From Isoetes taiwanensis (lineage: Eukaryota > Streptophyta > Lycopodiopsida > Isoetales > Isoetaceae), in the NCBI GenBank assembly GCA_021234155.1, contig JAJEKV010000055.1:2663090-2727089 (forward strand): DNA of 64,000 nt. The letters are read 5' to 3'. Made by a program: the position numbers and the translations under genes. Below are positions 23,631 through 36,224 of this stretch, in pieces. The notes beneath the pieces are model-generated. The model had not been told where the DNA came from, did no database searches, and saw only the letters and a list, made by a program, of their open reading frames with translations. Numbering within the stretch: the stretch's first letter is position 1; each line of letters opens with the position of its first letter.

Positions 23631-25172
23631 GCTCTACTTAAGGTTGATGTCAAACTTGACTCTTGTTCCTTTGGTGCTGCTAATTGCTTAGCCTTGCCAA
23701 ACTTAAGAGTCTTGCTTTTAAAGATGTCCGCCATCTAGGAGGTGCAAGGTTACAGGTTAACGAGTTATTTAATGGATCCTATGGCTGCAAGGTTTTGTCG
23801 ATATAACATTTTTTTTCGACACAAAAGACTATGCAATTAAATAATTATTCTTGTTTTAGATCTAATCTATACTCTAGGATCCCCCCTTTCGTAATTATTA
23901 CCCTCTTGAAATAGTCCCACCTTTGAGTTCATGCCATCTAAGAAGTTGTTAGATTGCTTCTCTTCATTGGGTCAGATTATCCCTTATGTTGTGGAGGTAC
24001 TCGTCATGTACATGGTCAACGGTTATCCAATTATTAGTAAATCCTGCTTAGCGAGGTGATCAAGCTCACGAAGAGGTTCCAATATATTGGATATCTGCCA
24101 ACAAATGTATATAATTTTAGTTACTCCATATGTTTTTCTTCTCAATCCTTGAGGCTCAATCCTTGGGCCCATCCTTTCAGAACAAAAAAATCTACTTGGA
24201 ATTTCGTCTCAATCCCATCATGGATATTATCATCCATAAGCCTAAGATATTCAAGTATCTGACCCTAGGTTTCCTAGTTTGCTAAAAGATGGTGTACTGG
24301 TTATTCGTTGGAGTAGCAACACGATGTTCCACGATTTTGTTCAACAATCTCATCTCCTTGAAGGAGTCGTATAATCATTTCTGTGTCTTGCTCTTTTCGT
24401 CGAACATATTTTGATTGTAGTCCTCCTCAATGTTAATGTTGACTTTCTTCATTAAAGGTATCCATACTAGTGGAACTGATCATGGACAATGTAAGGTCTT
24501 GTTGTCGCGTCCTACAAGCTTGAAGGTAATGCTCTCCACTCTCTAGAGTCTTTCATGTTGATTCATCCTATCTTGGAGGTTACAAAATTTGGGGATGATC
24601 CTTCTAACTATCGATATTATTGTGTTGATCTTGTCAATTTGATTCTCCATCTTGGCGGTCCCATGCTGCAGTTATAAGACTGATGACAATGTTGAGTGCT
24701 TTATAAGACTGTTGACAATGTTGAAGTCTATTCGCATCCATATGCATGAACTATAATCTCGACTAATCAGTTGATAATGCTGGTATTTGGTCCCCCATGG
24801 TATGTTCTTGTTGGTCATTGACCTTCAGTCTTTAAGATAGAAGGTCATCATGGTCTTGAGATGGTGTTGTCGAGGTTTATGTAGCTGCTCTGAAAAATCG
24901 GCGCTGACGAGGAAGAAATTGGTTGCAATCTGACCATATTGCTATTCCTAAGTAGCTCGTCCTTGCTGGCTTGTAATTCCTCCTTAGTCAAAGCATCTTT
25001 GCTTGAAGTCTAGATCGGATAGTACTATGGGCCTGTATATCTGAGATAGTTGTTCTTCCTAGGAGATATGTTCGGTCTCATCTCTTAGTAACTCTTGATA
25101 TAACTAGTTCATAAAGTCATCTACTTGTTGATGTGGAGCTGTGACAATAGTCGTTGATGTGGAGCCCTTTTT
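23631..25172. other. Degenerate sequence, possibly more of the gypsy relic
   Basis: Minus-strand frames here are broken every 20-40 codons (for example a VNINIEEDYNQNMFDEKSKT stretch near 24,450). They are not recognisable. They continue in the same orientation as the pol fragment at 22.7-23.6 kb, so a gag or linker remnant is possible. Confidence 0.3.
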
Positions 25173-26258
25173 CGAGACAATCTGGCACTTGGAGAATATT
25201 CTTGACTAGAATATCTTCCTCCCCTAATGTGATCAATGGCTTAAGTGCCATGATGCCCATTGATGGTTGACTAGCCCTTCTTAGCAACTCATGTGTCTAT
25301 TCTTGATGTCTCAATCATCTTTTATGTAGTATCCTCTTTATTATTTGCGTTTGGGCTTCCTATATGCCATCTTGTCCTTTGAGTTGCTGAAGTTTTCTCC
25401 ATAAGGTTGCCCTCTGCTTCCAAATTCCTCGATGTCATCGAGTGGTTCCGTGTTGAGGGCTCGGGGATCTGCAATAAAGGTTCCTCTAACCTATTTGACC
25501 TAGCATATTAGCACATTAGCATGCATAACACATTAGCATGCATAGCTTAGTTAGTTCTAGATGATCTACTAACTTATGTCACAGTAATCTAACACTTTCG
25601 ATGAAGATTTTGACCAAACCAGGTTACTTTGAGCGGAGAGGCTCTCCGAGATTGTCAGAAGGCCTTCAGGCGCGGAGTGACTTGGGTGGGTCTGTTTTGA
25701 TCAAATTTGACCTATTGTGATGATACAAGATGCTTGAATGCAAAATTCCTTACTTCTAGCCTATGTACTAATTTATATCACAATAATCTCACACTTTTAA
25801 GTGAACTTTTGGGCAAACCAGATTGCTTCGCGCGAAAGAGGGTCTTCCAGATTGTGGAAAGGTCTCCAGGTACTGAATGACCCGAATCACCCAATTTTGA
25901 CTCATTTTTATTCAAATAACTCAAATTTTAATATGCTTTCATTAATCCAACTGTTTTATATATAGTTAACTTAAAAAAGTTTTATCTTAATTTTGTCCTT
26001 TCGGACCCTCCTCGCCAAATTCATGTCCTTGGACATGATCATTACCCACTTGGAATGGATGGCGCAAAGGTTAGACTCCTAAAGAGATGCGTGAGCTCTG
26101 CTTCAGGTGCTTCTTGGCATGCTCGTACTCGATGTTTCGCTTCAGCTTAAATGACTTCTCGTTCGTCTTGTACTTATTGGCCATCTTCTTGGGTGACTTG
26201 GGTCACACTAGGTATGGTGGCCAAGTCTTAGGATCCAGCTGTTCTTCAGCTTCCTTCT
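25173..26258. repeat. 1.1-kb dispersed repeat, copy 1
   Basis: This block matches 34,392-35,491 in the same orientation, with substitutions and small indels. Shared stretches include CACTTGGAGAATATTCT, AATGTGATCAATGGC, TGCCATGATGCCCATTGATG and GGTATGGTGGCCAAGT. On the minus strand the low-coordinate-distal part encodes a short lysine-rich frame; copy 2 reads WPPYLVQPKPPKKMANKYKM there, and copy 1 has a broken equivalent. Class unknown; a retrotransposon internal region is possible. Confidence 0.8.
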
Positions 26259-27050
26259 CCTCTTCTTCTTTAGCCTCTTGCTCTCTTTCTTATTGGTGTG
26301 GTTCTTCCTCCTCCGACTCGTCCTCCTCTGGTTCATCTGATTGTCGTCCTTTTCTTCTGCATTGCTTACTCCTCTTGCTGCCCTTCCTGCTGCTAAGATT
26401 GCTCTCGTTGTTCCTCACCTTCAGAAGGGGAAACTACAATCTCCAATTCTCCCTGAGCCTCATGATGATTCACTTGAAGTGCTAGGCGGATGCTCCTCCA
26501 TGGAGTAATACGACTCACCTGATGAGCTTGAGTTGCTAGGTTCATCATCTGGCCTAGGCCATGGGCCTCAGAAATTTCCTTGCTATCACCCACCGTGAGT
26601 GCCTCAATGTTCAGACGCAAGCTGGAGCTTCCAACCTTCTCGGTTGCCTGTTTGGTCCTCCTAATAACTTGGCTTGTTTGATGGTGGCCTCGTTGAGAGC
26701 TCTTGCCTCCATTGATGGTCGACTAGTCTATTCACAACACCTTTGGGTCAATCTCGCAGATTGTTTGTTCGGTGCGCACTCTATGACAGCATCAAAGATT
26801 GGCTTAAAATTTGCCTTACAAGGACAAAAGATAGATTCATGCTACAATTTGGGGGCTTCTAAAGAATTGGGGTGCTTTTATAGTTTTTAGTGACCACTTT
26901 TCTTAAGAGTCAATGTATTATATCTATGGATTATCAATTAAGGTACTTTCTCTAATTACTTAACTATTTCGCGAAATTTCTTTATTTCTTTAGGCCAATT
27001 ATTGGTCATTTTGCTTCCTCTTGAGCGATTTCTCATTTAATTTTCACTTG
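26259..27050. other. No gene assigned; short low-complexity and orphan frames
   Basis: The part at 26,259-26,420 is pyrimidine-rich (CTTCTTCCTCCTCCGAC-like) and gives Ser- or Arg-rich frames. A plus frame at 26,561-26,890 (109 codons) and a minus frame at 26,620-26,393 carry no domain I recognise. Confidence 0.35.
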
Positions 27051-27052
27051 TA

Positions 27053-30000
27053 GAATGCCACGGTTCTATTGTGATAGCAATAGAACCGACATTCCTTGGA
27101 TGGGGACGTCCTTTCTCATGTCTCCTATTTATTCTGCCTCTTGTCTCATTTCCAGTCATCGGCGTTCTCTTGAGCTCCTTTCCATTTTGCTCCTTCTTGG
27201 CTCCACAAGTTTTCACCCTCAACTTGCATTCACACCTAGAAACCAATTTTTCTATAAGGTATGCCTTTGATCTATAGCAGTTTGGTTTATTTTTTGATTT
27301 GGTCCGTCTGCATCCTCTGCTTGTTCCGTTTCGGTGGCGTTGTGCTCCAGCTTACAGGATGGAGTCATGGTTTGTAGATCGAGGTGAGTTTTTTCCTTCT
27401 TTGATTTTCGTTTTCAAGTATGTATGTCTGGATTTGGGATGGAGTCATGATTGTGGATCGCGGTTAGTTTTTCCATCTCTGATTTTCTTTTACAAGTAGC
27501 TATTTCTTGGTTTATGACGAGTCATGGTTTGTGGATCTATACCTTGTCCGCCTTGGCTCGGTTTGCCTTCTGTTGTGAGGCTCCACTTCGGCCAGTTTTC
27601 CTAAATCATTGCCAGTCTTCGGATGGGCTGGGTCCGCGATTCCATACTCTCCTTCTTCGGTTTTGCGGATCGGCTCCTCTTGATTTGCACATGGGCTGGA
27701 TTCGTTCAATTACGCTCATCCGATAACTTGAGCAAAGTCACTAGATGGACACAACGCATGCAATCCTGCTCCAGTGTTTTCCTGCGTGAGGCACCTATAC
27801 CGCCAGATCCGTCTATTCCTGGGGCCAGATCCGTCTTGTTGAGCCTTTCGAGGGAAGTCTATTCGATCTATTATGGATTTGGTTTCTTTTACTTCATCTC
27901 CATAATTCTATTTTTTCTGTTTGTTAATCATTATCCCCTTTTGGTTGATCGCTTGCCTTCTAGATCGGTTTCTCATTAAGTTAATTCACAGGTTTCTTGT
28001 CTGTCTCGAATGTCCTGATCAAATCTGTTTGGATTTTATTTTCGTATTCTATTCTTGTTGGAGGCTTTTCTATTACGTAGCGGATCCTGTCTTTGTGTCG
28101 GCATTCCCTGGTGGCAATCACCTCATGCTCCTTGATTCCGCAACCGCCTCCGCCTCTGTCGCAGGTCGATTTTTGAAGGGGATACCAGGATATTGTTTCC
28201 CCTGCCTTGGCTGGGGGGATACCGGGTCCCCCCTTCCCCCTTTTGTTATTTTGTTAATTTATTTTTTAGTGGTTCTAAAGTTTTGCTTTCTTTGTTAATT
28301 TATTTTTTGTTTGTTTTTGGCCTTCTTGTGACATTTGCGTTTCCCTAGCTGTGTGCTCTTTTGTTTTACATTTGATCATCCTTGTTCCTACTTAAAGGTT
28401 GTTGGTTCTCTGGAAACTATTTCTATAATTTTGATTTCCAAATTGAGTTGCTCTTAATCTTGGATAAACTACCATGTCTATCTATTGGAAGGTTGGTGGC
28501 AAGGTTTAATGCTCCAAGCTCAGTTTCCTAGGGATCTTCTTATGCACGTGCTTCTATAACACCAACACATCTTGTTGCCTTTTGCAATTGTCTTACTTGG
28601 CTTACCCTTTCTACATTTTGCCTAGATTTTTTGCGAGGTTCACAGTTGATCGTAGCTAGAGGTTTTTGTGTTGGGAACACGAATCCGATCCGGCTCTTAT
28701 TCAAGACATGCATCGCTTTTGTGGTTGTATCCCGATCCTCTGGCCAAGGCCTAGATTCAAGCGGTGCAGAGGGGCTGTCGGAATCCTACTTTGATATCAT
28801 TGGAGTTTTTACATGTTACTAGAAATCTCTAGTCACATGTGAGATTGTGGCCTATGGATAAGGTCTCTCTTTTCTAGTTTCAGAGTCCAGAGTTTGGATC
28901 CCACCAGCAAGGTACGTGTTTTGCATTTTTCACGTTTAAATGTTTCCATCTATGAATTTTGCCTAGGGATGTATTTTTTCATCTAAACATTTCCATCTAT
29001 TAATGTTGCCAAGGGATGTGTCGGTTTTCGTGCTTCCTCATATTGTTGAGTTTTACATTATTGTGGTAAGTTCCAGTTTCTATTGTTCGGTTTAGAAAGG
29101 CGTGTGAAGTTCCATTTTTTAATTTCGCTTCCTCTGCTTATATTAGCATTTTTGGTCCGTGCATGCTTAATTTTATCTCTTCTTTGTTCATTTTATTTTA
29201 TTTTATTTTATTTTTCCAAATTCCATGCTTTTGATGAGCACATATGCACCTTCATTTTCGTTGCTTTGGGCTCGGATTGAGCCTTCATATGCACATGCTT
29301 CTTTAGTACCATAATAATATCTTCTCATAGTTTCTATGATATTGTGCAATTTTCGTTGTTGTCTCTATGGCTTTACTAGTCCATGTTGACCACCTGTTAG
29401 CATGGTGGTTTGCCCCATGACAACGTTACTTAACAAGCAATTTCATGTCCCTACAACAGACATTTACTTCGTGGTTGTTGAGAGGTGGCCAACTTGTTTG
29501 TCTCATAGAAACCATCATAGGAATCTTTGTTCTTATATTTCGAAGGTGTTTCTTGGGTTGTGGCTTTGTGGATCTTAACATTGTGTGGGGATCATTTTGT
29601 TCTGGCCAATAGGAACACAACCTGGTTTTTTCTACCTTTCTTCTTCCAGCTGGACCGCTATCGAATCTATTATGCCTTTAGATGGTTTAAGTGCCTCATG
29701 GCGAGATGCTTTTCAGAATTTGGAGGCCAGTATATATATGATCCTATGTAGAATTTTGTCGACTAAGCAAAGGTTTGCATGTACTGGACTGCGAGTTATT
29801 GAAGGTGGCACGGGTTTGTGTCTCTTGATGACGGAGATGGAAATGGGATTTATTGGGAGACACTATGTTCACGGTTAAAACTCTATTTCATTTTGCTCTT
29901 TGATCTTTGCATTTTTTACAGCTAAATTCGTTTTGCATATGGACATATTTTTGCATTGAAATTTTCATTTTTTGGGTGGGAGCATCCATTTGAGCATATA

Positions 30001-32575
30001 GTGGTTTCTATCGCATATCTAGTTCATTACTTGGCTATTCCATGGATTTCCCTCTTTTCGGACTATAGTAGCGTCTTTCGCACCATATATTTTAGTCGTG
30101 GGATGTGCATCTGTTTTGCCCCATTGTTTTCTCCTTGGTATTTTGTTGACTTTTTTCTGCAGGTTATGGGTCTCCGATAATTGCAGATGTTTTACGATTA
30201 CATGGTTCGTTGGTTTCGTTAGAGTTGATTCTTTTCTCTCTATTTTTGCCTTTCTGTAGTTTTTCATTTGGTATTCTATGTTTGCAGTATTTCTTTTACC
30301 ACGTGTTGTCCATTGCCTTTCATGTTCTGTATGATTCTTGCTTCATTATTCAAAATATTTTGCATTGAAATTGTCACTTTTTAGGTTGGGCATATAGTGG
30401 TTTCTATCGTATATCTAGTTTATTACTGGACTATTCCATAGTTTTCCATCTTTTCAGTCTATGGTAGCATCGATGCGCATCTATTTTGTCCCATTGTTTT
30501 CTCCTTGGTATTTTGTTAACCACTTTCTGCAGGCTATGGGTCCCCTATGATTGCTGATTTTTTCGATTACGTGGTTCGTCGGTTTCGTTAGGGGTGATTC
30601 TTTTCTCTCTATTCTCGCCCGTCTTGTAGTTTTTCATTTGGTATTCTCTATGCTTGCACTGTTTCTTTTACCGCATGTTCTCCATTGCTTTTCATATTCT
30701 GTATGGTCCTTGCCTCGTTATTCAAATTTTCTCCACAGCTTTGAGACGTTCTATGCTTCTAGTACCATTGCTCGTTTATCCCATTTTTTCTTTTTGGTCA
30801 TGGTTTCTAATTTTAATTGCTTTTTCCTTTGTGTTGTGTGGATTCTTTGTTTTGCCGTCAAAATTCGTTATATTTTGCAGGTATGATCCATTCTAATGGC
30901 TTTTTGCTCCCCAAATTTGTTGGCTTATTAGCCTTTTCGACTTTGCTATTTGTCCCCTTGAATTGATTTGTCCCAGCTCTCCTTTTTCTGGTCCTTGTTT
31001 CATTCAAACCTCTTTTCAATGCTGCCACGTTCTTTTGGTCCTGAATTATTCCATTTACTTCCGCGACATGGCTTTGCCCAAGGTTGTCAGTTGCTCTTTT
31101 TTATTCTTGATTGCCCTTTGTACCGCTTACTCCCTCACTTAGGTCTTGCTTATTCTTGGTCACCCGGTGTTCAACTTCCTTCTTTTCTTATGGTTTGTTA
31201 GTTTCTTTTACACCATTTTTCTGTTATCTATATGCTCAGTTCCTTTATTCACGATCCCGTTCCCTATCCTCCGTTGATTTTTTTTCTTCTTACATTCTTC
31301 GTGATCAGTTTATATGGTTCGATGTTCATTGTCTGAGCATTAGTATTGCACCTAATTTTGTTCATTTTCCTTTTCATGGCTTTTTGCGGGGTTGTCATGG
31401 ATTTTCGTGATCTTATACTAATGGTTGGTTTCTCCTTTGCTCTATGACTTAGTTGGTTTCTTTACTTCGTCTTCTCATCTGAACTTCTTGCTTTATTTCT
31501 TCTACTGCTTTTGTTCTTTCTTTCCATTTGCTCCATATTGTTCCATACTCATTTTTTCGAGGTGAGTAGTTGCATTACTCCATTACTTTATTTTACCCGG
31601 TTCGCTTTAATCATATCTCTGCTCCATCTAGTTTGTTTTCTCCATTGATGTCTTTGGATTTGTACCATCCATTATTATTACCTTCTCGCTTTTTGATCTC
31701 ATGAGTTCCATTGGCCTCAGTTTTTCCATTATATTTTATTTTGCTCCAATTGCTCATTTGTTCTGTTACTCCCATTTGAACATTCGCTATGCTACGTTCC
31801 GTTAGTAACTCTCGTTAGGTTAGTCCCAAATTGATAGTCCTCCTGCACTTCCATATTTTCTTTGGCCATATTGCTCTATTTGCACTTTCGTTATGCCTTT
31901 GATCATTCCGTTTCTTGCATCATGGCTCTTACCAATTCTTAGATGTGTGTTTTGGCTGGTGCATTCTGTTCATTTCTGGCAGTTTATCCATTATCTTCAT
32001 TCTCCTTTGGTTGTAGGTTTGGCCTTGTTTTTGATATTGCAATTGTCTCTGTTTTTTCTAGTTCTTAAACTAGTCATGCTCTTTTTCCACTCTGGCAGTG
32101 TTTATGATTAGTTGACATGTTCTTGTACTTTTTCTTGTTGAGTGTGTTTGAGCTGGATGCCCACAGTTGTTCATCTGTGGTCTCTGTGGATTGATACATG
32201 TTAGACTTGGAATATGGGTATCTACCACGGCTGTATTTTCTTTTCTCTTGTTTTTAGTCCTTTTTCACATTGCGTTTCCTCTTTTTCCTTTCATTCTACC
32301 TCTTGATACGTCTTAGTTCTTTTATCCATCTTGCCTTCATTTGTTCGTCCCACCTCTTGACTTGCCTTAATTCCGTTATCATACCTCTTGCTCTGATGAC
32401 CTCAGTTACTTCATCTGCACCGCTTAACCTTTATTATTCTTATTGGTTCCAGGTTGCCTATTTTAACAAGTCATCCAAGTATTCCCCTAGTTGTCTTCAT
32501 TTGCCTCGGTCTTTATGAGGGTAGATTCCTCTTCTATCGGCCAAGTTGTTGTGTCATAGGACCCATCCTAGGAAT
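27053..32575. mobile_element. Unclassified element, unit 1 (5.5 kb), hairpin at one end
   Basis: The unit begins at GAATGC followed by a strong hairpin (CGGTTCTATTG, loop TGATAG, CAATAGAACCG). It ends with GGCCAAGTTGTTGTGTCATA and ACCCATCCTAG at a second GAATGC. The first 170 bases and last 40 bases match unit 2 (32,573-33,640), but the interiors differ completely. The interior is strikingly T- and pyrimidine-rich on the plus strand, with many TTTGCAG/CTGCAG acceptor-like motifs and no long open frame. Conserved ends with variable interiors and head-to-tail copies would suit a Helitron-like or other non-autonomous transposon; the class is not proven. Confidence 0.5.
29951..30725. repeat. About 409-bp tandem duplication inside unit 1
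   Basis: The block starting TTTTGCATTGAAATTTTCA (about 29,951) recurs at about 30,360 (offset about 409). The two run in parallel through TTTTCTCCTTGGTATTTTGTT, TTCTGCAGG.TATGGGTC and TTTTTCATTTGGTATTCT to about 30,340 and 30,725. Divergence is moderate, with several indels. No coding. Confidence 0.75.
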
Positions 32576-33640
32576 GCCCGCGGTTCTATTGTGATAGCAA
32601 TAGAACCGACATTCCTGGATGGGGACGCCCCTCATGTCTCCTATTTATTCTGCCTCTTGTCTCATTTCCAGTCATCGGCGTTCTCTTGAGCTCCTTTCCA
32701 TTTTGCTCCTTCTTGGCTCCACAAGTTTCCCACCCACCTCTCCCTCCTATTGAGCTTGTTTGTTGTTTCTGATGGTTTCGAGGGTGTCTAGTGCACCTGC
32801 AATAGGCTATGTCATATATTTTTCATTAGTCTGTTCCTTTGGAAGTTGCTCCATTTACTTTTGGTTGGTTGACCATCTTTAGTTTCGATCTATTTTCTAT
32901 ACGTCTCGGGTCGTTCTGTAGCTACGAGCATCCTCCATGTTTTCTTTTCAATGTTCTTTGAAAGTGCATATGTTCTTATGTTTTCATTTTTCTCAGCGTG
33001 GCACTATAGCCTCCGAGGCATATTTATTACTTCTTTCTTTCTCGGCATGGCACTGTAGCCTCCGAGGCATTCTTCTTTTTCATTCTCTCTCGGCGTGGCG
33101 CTGTAGCCTCCGAGGCAGCACCAATCGGATGTTTTTTCCTGCGATGGTCATTCCGCAGACGGTTCTCGATTGGTCGGATGTTGTCACTTCCTCGGCGTGG
33201 CCCTGGAATTATATTCTTTCTATATGATTACAGTTTGGCGCTTGTCCAGGCTTAAAGCTCCTAACTTTCTAACGGGTCGTTCTTATTTTCAGACTTTCCG
33301 TTGCAGGTCTTGTTTTTGCAGTTTTCTCAGATTGGTGGCGCCATCATGTTTGCATCAACTCATTAGGGCGGGATTTTTCATCCCGATGAGGAGCGGTCGC
33401 TAGTTTTTTCACGTTTGCATATACCAAGTAGTGGAACAATCATCTTTTATCTGGCACTCTTCAATTTTTATCATGCTCTCGATAAATTGTCTAGTTTCGG
33501 AGCATGTTCAATTTTCAAGCTTTTCAGATTTTCTACCCCTAGTAGGGGAACAATATGTACTCAAAGTTTTTACAAAAGCTCAATGAGAACACCACTTCAC
33601 TTCGGCCAAGTTGTTGTGTCATAGGACCCATCCTAGAAAT
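32573..33640. mobile_element. Unclassified element, unit 2 (1.07 kb), same ends as unit 1
   Basis: The unit starts at GAATGC plus the same hairpin (CGGTTCTATTG, loop TGATAG, CAATAGAACCG) and 170 shared bases. It ends with GGCCAAGTTGTTGTGTCATA, ACCCATCCTAG and AAATGC at 33,640. It sits directly head-to-tail after unit 1, sharing the GAATGC junction. Its interior contains three 29-nt hairpin repeats that are absent from unit 1. Confidence 0.5.
32992..33117. repeat. Three regularly spaced 29-nt hairpin repeats
   Basis: Near-identical 29-base units lie at 32992-33020, 33041-33069 and 33089-33117, separated by 20 and 19 pyrimidine-rich bases. Each can fold as CTCGG...GGC...GCC...CCGAG and ends AGCCTCCGAGGCA. 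Substitutions (ATGG/GTGG, CACT/GCGCT) preserve or sit outside the stem. A partial fourth copy (CTCGGCGTGGCCCTGG) is at 33,191. Confidence 0.8.
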
Positions 33641-34290
33641 GCGATTCATGAATAACTTGAGCTCAAATTACTAGAAGATTTGTTTTCTTTGTATTGTTTC
33701 TACCCCCTAAACTATAAACTTAATCTAATTATGACTCTGCTCATGTGGAAATTTTTTCTCGCACCTTCCACGGTTCAAGACTGGAATTCTCATTCCATTC
33801 CTTAACTAGGTCAGTTAATCTACCTATTCAGGATTATGGCCAATGCTGGATCTTGGTCAACCAAGATCATTGCTCTCATACCACTGCGATGCTCCCCACA
33901 AAGTATATGATGCCCCGCTGTATACCTCATGGGAAATCCCTCATCCAACAACATCGACTGCACGGGCCCTCCATCTGTCCCCCTCCCGAGATGGCCAGGG
34001 CATGGGATGGATTTACGAAGATGTCTTGCGCGCCCGTCTCCGATGGGCTCCTATAATAGCAGAAGCATAAATACAACATCAGCATTGGCAATACGATAGA
34101 ATGTAGTCAGATACCTCGAAGGATAGTGCCATCCATCCAACAATAGATCCATCATAGATATAAATACGTCATCATCACATGAGCTCCTATCCAGACTCAG
34201 ACTTGTGGGGGAAAGTAGACTGATGGCTGGAATCTCAAGATAGTGCAGACAGAGATATAATAATTAGGCTATGGTAGGCCATTCCGTTTG
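33641..34290. other. No gene seen
   Basis: Two overlapping plus frames of 75-103 codons at 33,745-34,070 have no recognisable domain. The rest is anonymous spacer. Confidence 0.35.
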
Positions 34291-34293
34291 CTC

Positions 34294-35622
34294 CTTCTGT
34301 GCATACTATGCAGATGGGCTAAATCAGGCTCTATCATGACTATAACCTACCAAAGACGTAACCTCTTATTATCACTGAACAAGGCTCTTGGACAATCTGA
34401 CACTTGGAGAATATTCTGGTTAGAAGATGTTCCTCCCCTAATGTGATCAATGGCATAAGTGCCATGATGCCCATTGATGGTTGAATAGCCCTTCTTGGCA
34501 ACTCATGTGTCTATTCTTGATGTCTCAATCATCTTTTCTATACTATCCTCTTTATTATTTGCGTTTGGGCTCCCATATATGCCATATTGACCTTTGAGTT
34601 GCTGAAGTTTCCTCCATAAGTTTGCCCCTTGCTTCCAAATTCCTCGATGTCGTCAACTGATTCCCGTGTTGAGGGCTCAAGGATCTGCAATGAAGGTTCC
34701 CCTAGCCTATTTGATCTGGGTGGATCTGTTTTGGCTGAACCTTGATGTAATTAGTTGACATAACACATTAGCATGCATAACTTAGTTAATTCTAGATGTG
34801 CTACTAACTTATGTCACATTAATCTAACACTTTTGATGAAGATTTTGGCCAAACCCAAGCTACTTCAAGCGGAGAGGGTCTTCCTAGATTGCCAAGGCCT
34901 TCGTGCACCTGGAGTGACTTGAGTGGGTCTATTTTGATCAAAAAATTGTCCTATTTTGATGATACAAGATGCTTGAATGCAAAATTCATTACTTCTAGCC
35001 TATCTACTAATTTATATCACGTTAATCTAACACTTTAAGTGAATTTTTGAGCAAACCAGGTTACTTCGCCCGAAAGAGGGTCTCCCAGATTGTGGGAAGG
35101 TCTCCAGGCCCAGAATGATCCAATTCATCCAATTTTGACTTATTTTTACTCGAATAACTCAAATTTTAACATGCTTTCATTAACCAAAAGTTTCATACAT
35201 AGCTAATTAAAAAAACTTTTATCTTAATTTTGTTCTTCCGGACCTCCTCACCAAATTCATTTCCTTGGGAATGACCATTACCCGCTTGGCATGGATGACG
35301 CAGAGGTTCGACTCCTCAAAGAGATGCTTGAGCTCTGCTTTAGGTGCTTCTTGGCATGCTCGTACTCGATGTCTTGCTTCAGTTTAAACGGCTTCTCGTT
35401 CATCTTGTACTTATTGGCCATCTTCTTGGGTGGCTTGGGCTGCACTAGGTATGGTGGCCAAGTGTTAGGATCCACCTGTTCTTCAGCTCATCCTCCTCTT
35501 CAATGGCTAGGGTTCACCACTCTATCTACTTCTTCTGTGCATACTATGCGGATGGGCTAAATCAGGCTCTGTCTTGACTGTAACCTGCCGAAGACGTAAC
35601 CTCTTGGTATCACCCAACAAGG
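34294..35622. repeat. 92-bp direct repeats flanking copy 2 of the 1.1-kb repeat
   Basis: A block of about 92 bases (CTGTGCATACTATGC.GATGG through AAGACGTAACCTCTT to AACAAGGCT) lies at about 34,294-34,386 and again at about 35,530-35,622. The two bracket copy 2 of the dispersed repeat (34,392-35,491). The arrangement looks like a duplicated flank or short LTR-like ends around an insert. No other coding signal is present. Confidence 0.65.
34392..35491. repeat. 1.1-kb dispersed repeat, copy 2
   Basis: This is the second copy of 25,173-26,258, in the same orientation. Its minus strand carries an open 65-codon stretch (35,475-35,278; WPPYLVQPKPPKKMANKYKM then KPFKLKQDIEYEHAKKHLKQ) that is broken in copy 1. 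That suggests a once-coding lysine-rich segment, unrecognised. Confidence 0.8.
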
Positions 35623-36224
35623 CTAATCCGGGTTGCATCTCCCTGGTCCGATGAGGTAAGAAGGGTTGCATCTTCCCCTCCCCGAAAGCAATGGCTCAAT
35701 AGGCGGCTAGAGGATCACGACAACACATATCCTTACCCGATTGAACTCCCCAAAATAAGAGCCAGGCTAACACTTACATCTTTTGAGGGTCAGGGTGACA
35801 CCTTTGACCTAGAAAGTGTCATACCCGGTCGTCTCGAAGTGACCGACTATAAGCCTAGCTCGCTCTAAGTTCCCAGTACCCGCGTTTAGCAGGGACTCCC
35901 TCTATCTTGCCACTAACTCTATTATGTGGTGATCAGTCACTCCATAGCCTCCATAGCCTGGTGGGCTCTTGTTGCATATATTAGAAACTAAAAGGTCTAA
36001 ACTAAAAGCATCGTCTAAACAAGACTACTAGGTCTCTACCATCCTTCCCAATAGAAGAGGAGCAAACATGATCAACCAACATCACATATTCATATAGTAT
36101 GATAATAACTGAGAATAACATCTAATCCTGATCACTTGCATCTAACTTACAGTTAGGGTTCACTGATTAGGGTTCAAGATCCAAACTGAAGGTTCTATGA
36201 CTCTTAAACTATTTCTCGAGCTCT
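35623..36224. other. No gene seen
   Basis: Anonymous sequence with no open frame above 60 codons and no repeat partner that I detected. Confidence 0.4.

Noticed and set aside
27300-32520. Many plus-strand frames of 60-125 codons rich in Phe, Leu and Ser
   Set aside because: They are by-products of T-rich DNA; they have no domain and are not maintained across the tandem duplication at 29.95-30.7 kb.
32992-33117. CRISPR-like array (29-nt repeats, 19-20 nt spacers)
   Set aside because: Only three repeats, spacers are low-complexity pyrimidine tracts, the repeats themselves vary, and the context is a plant nuclear genome with no cas genes.
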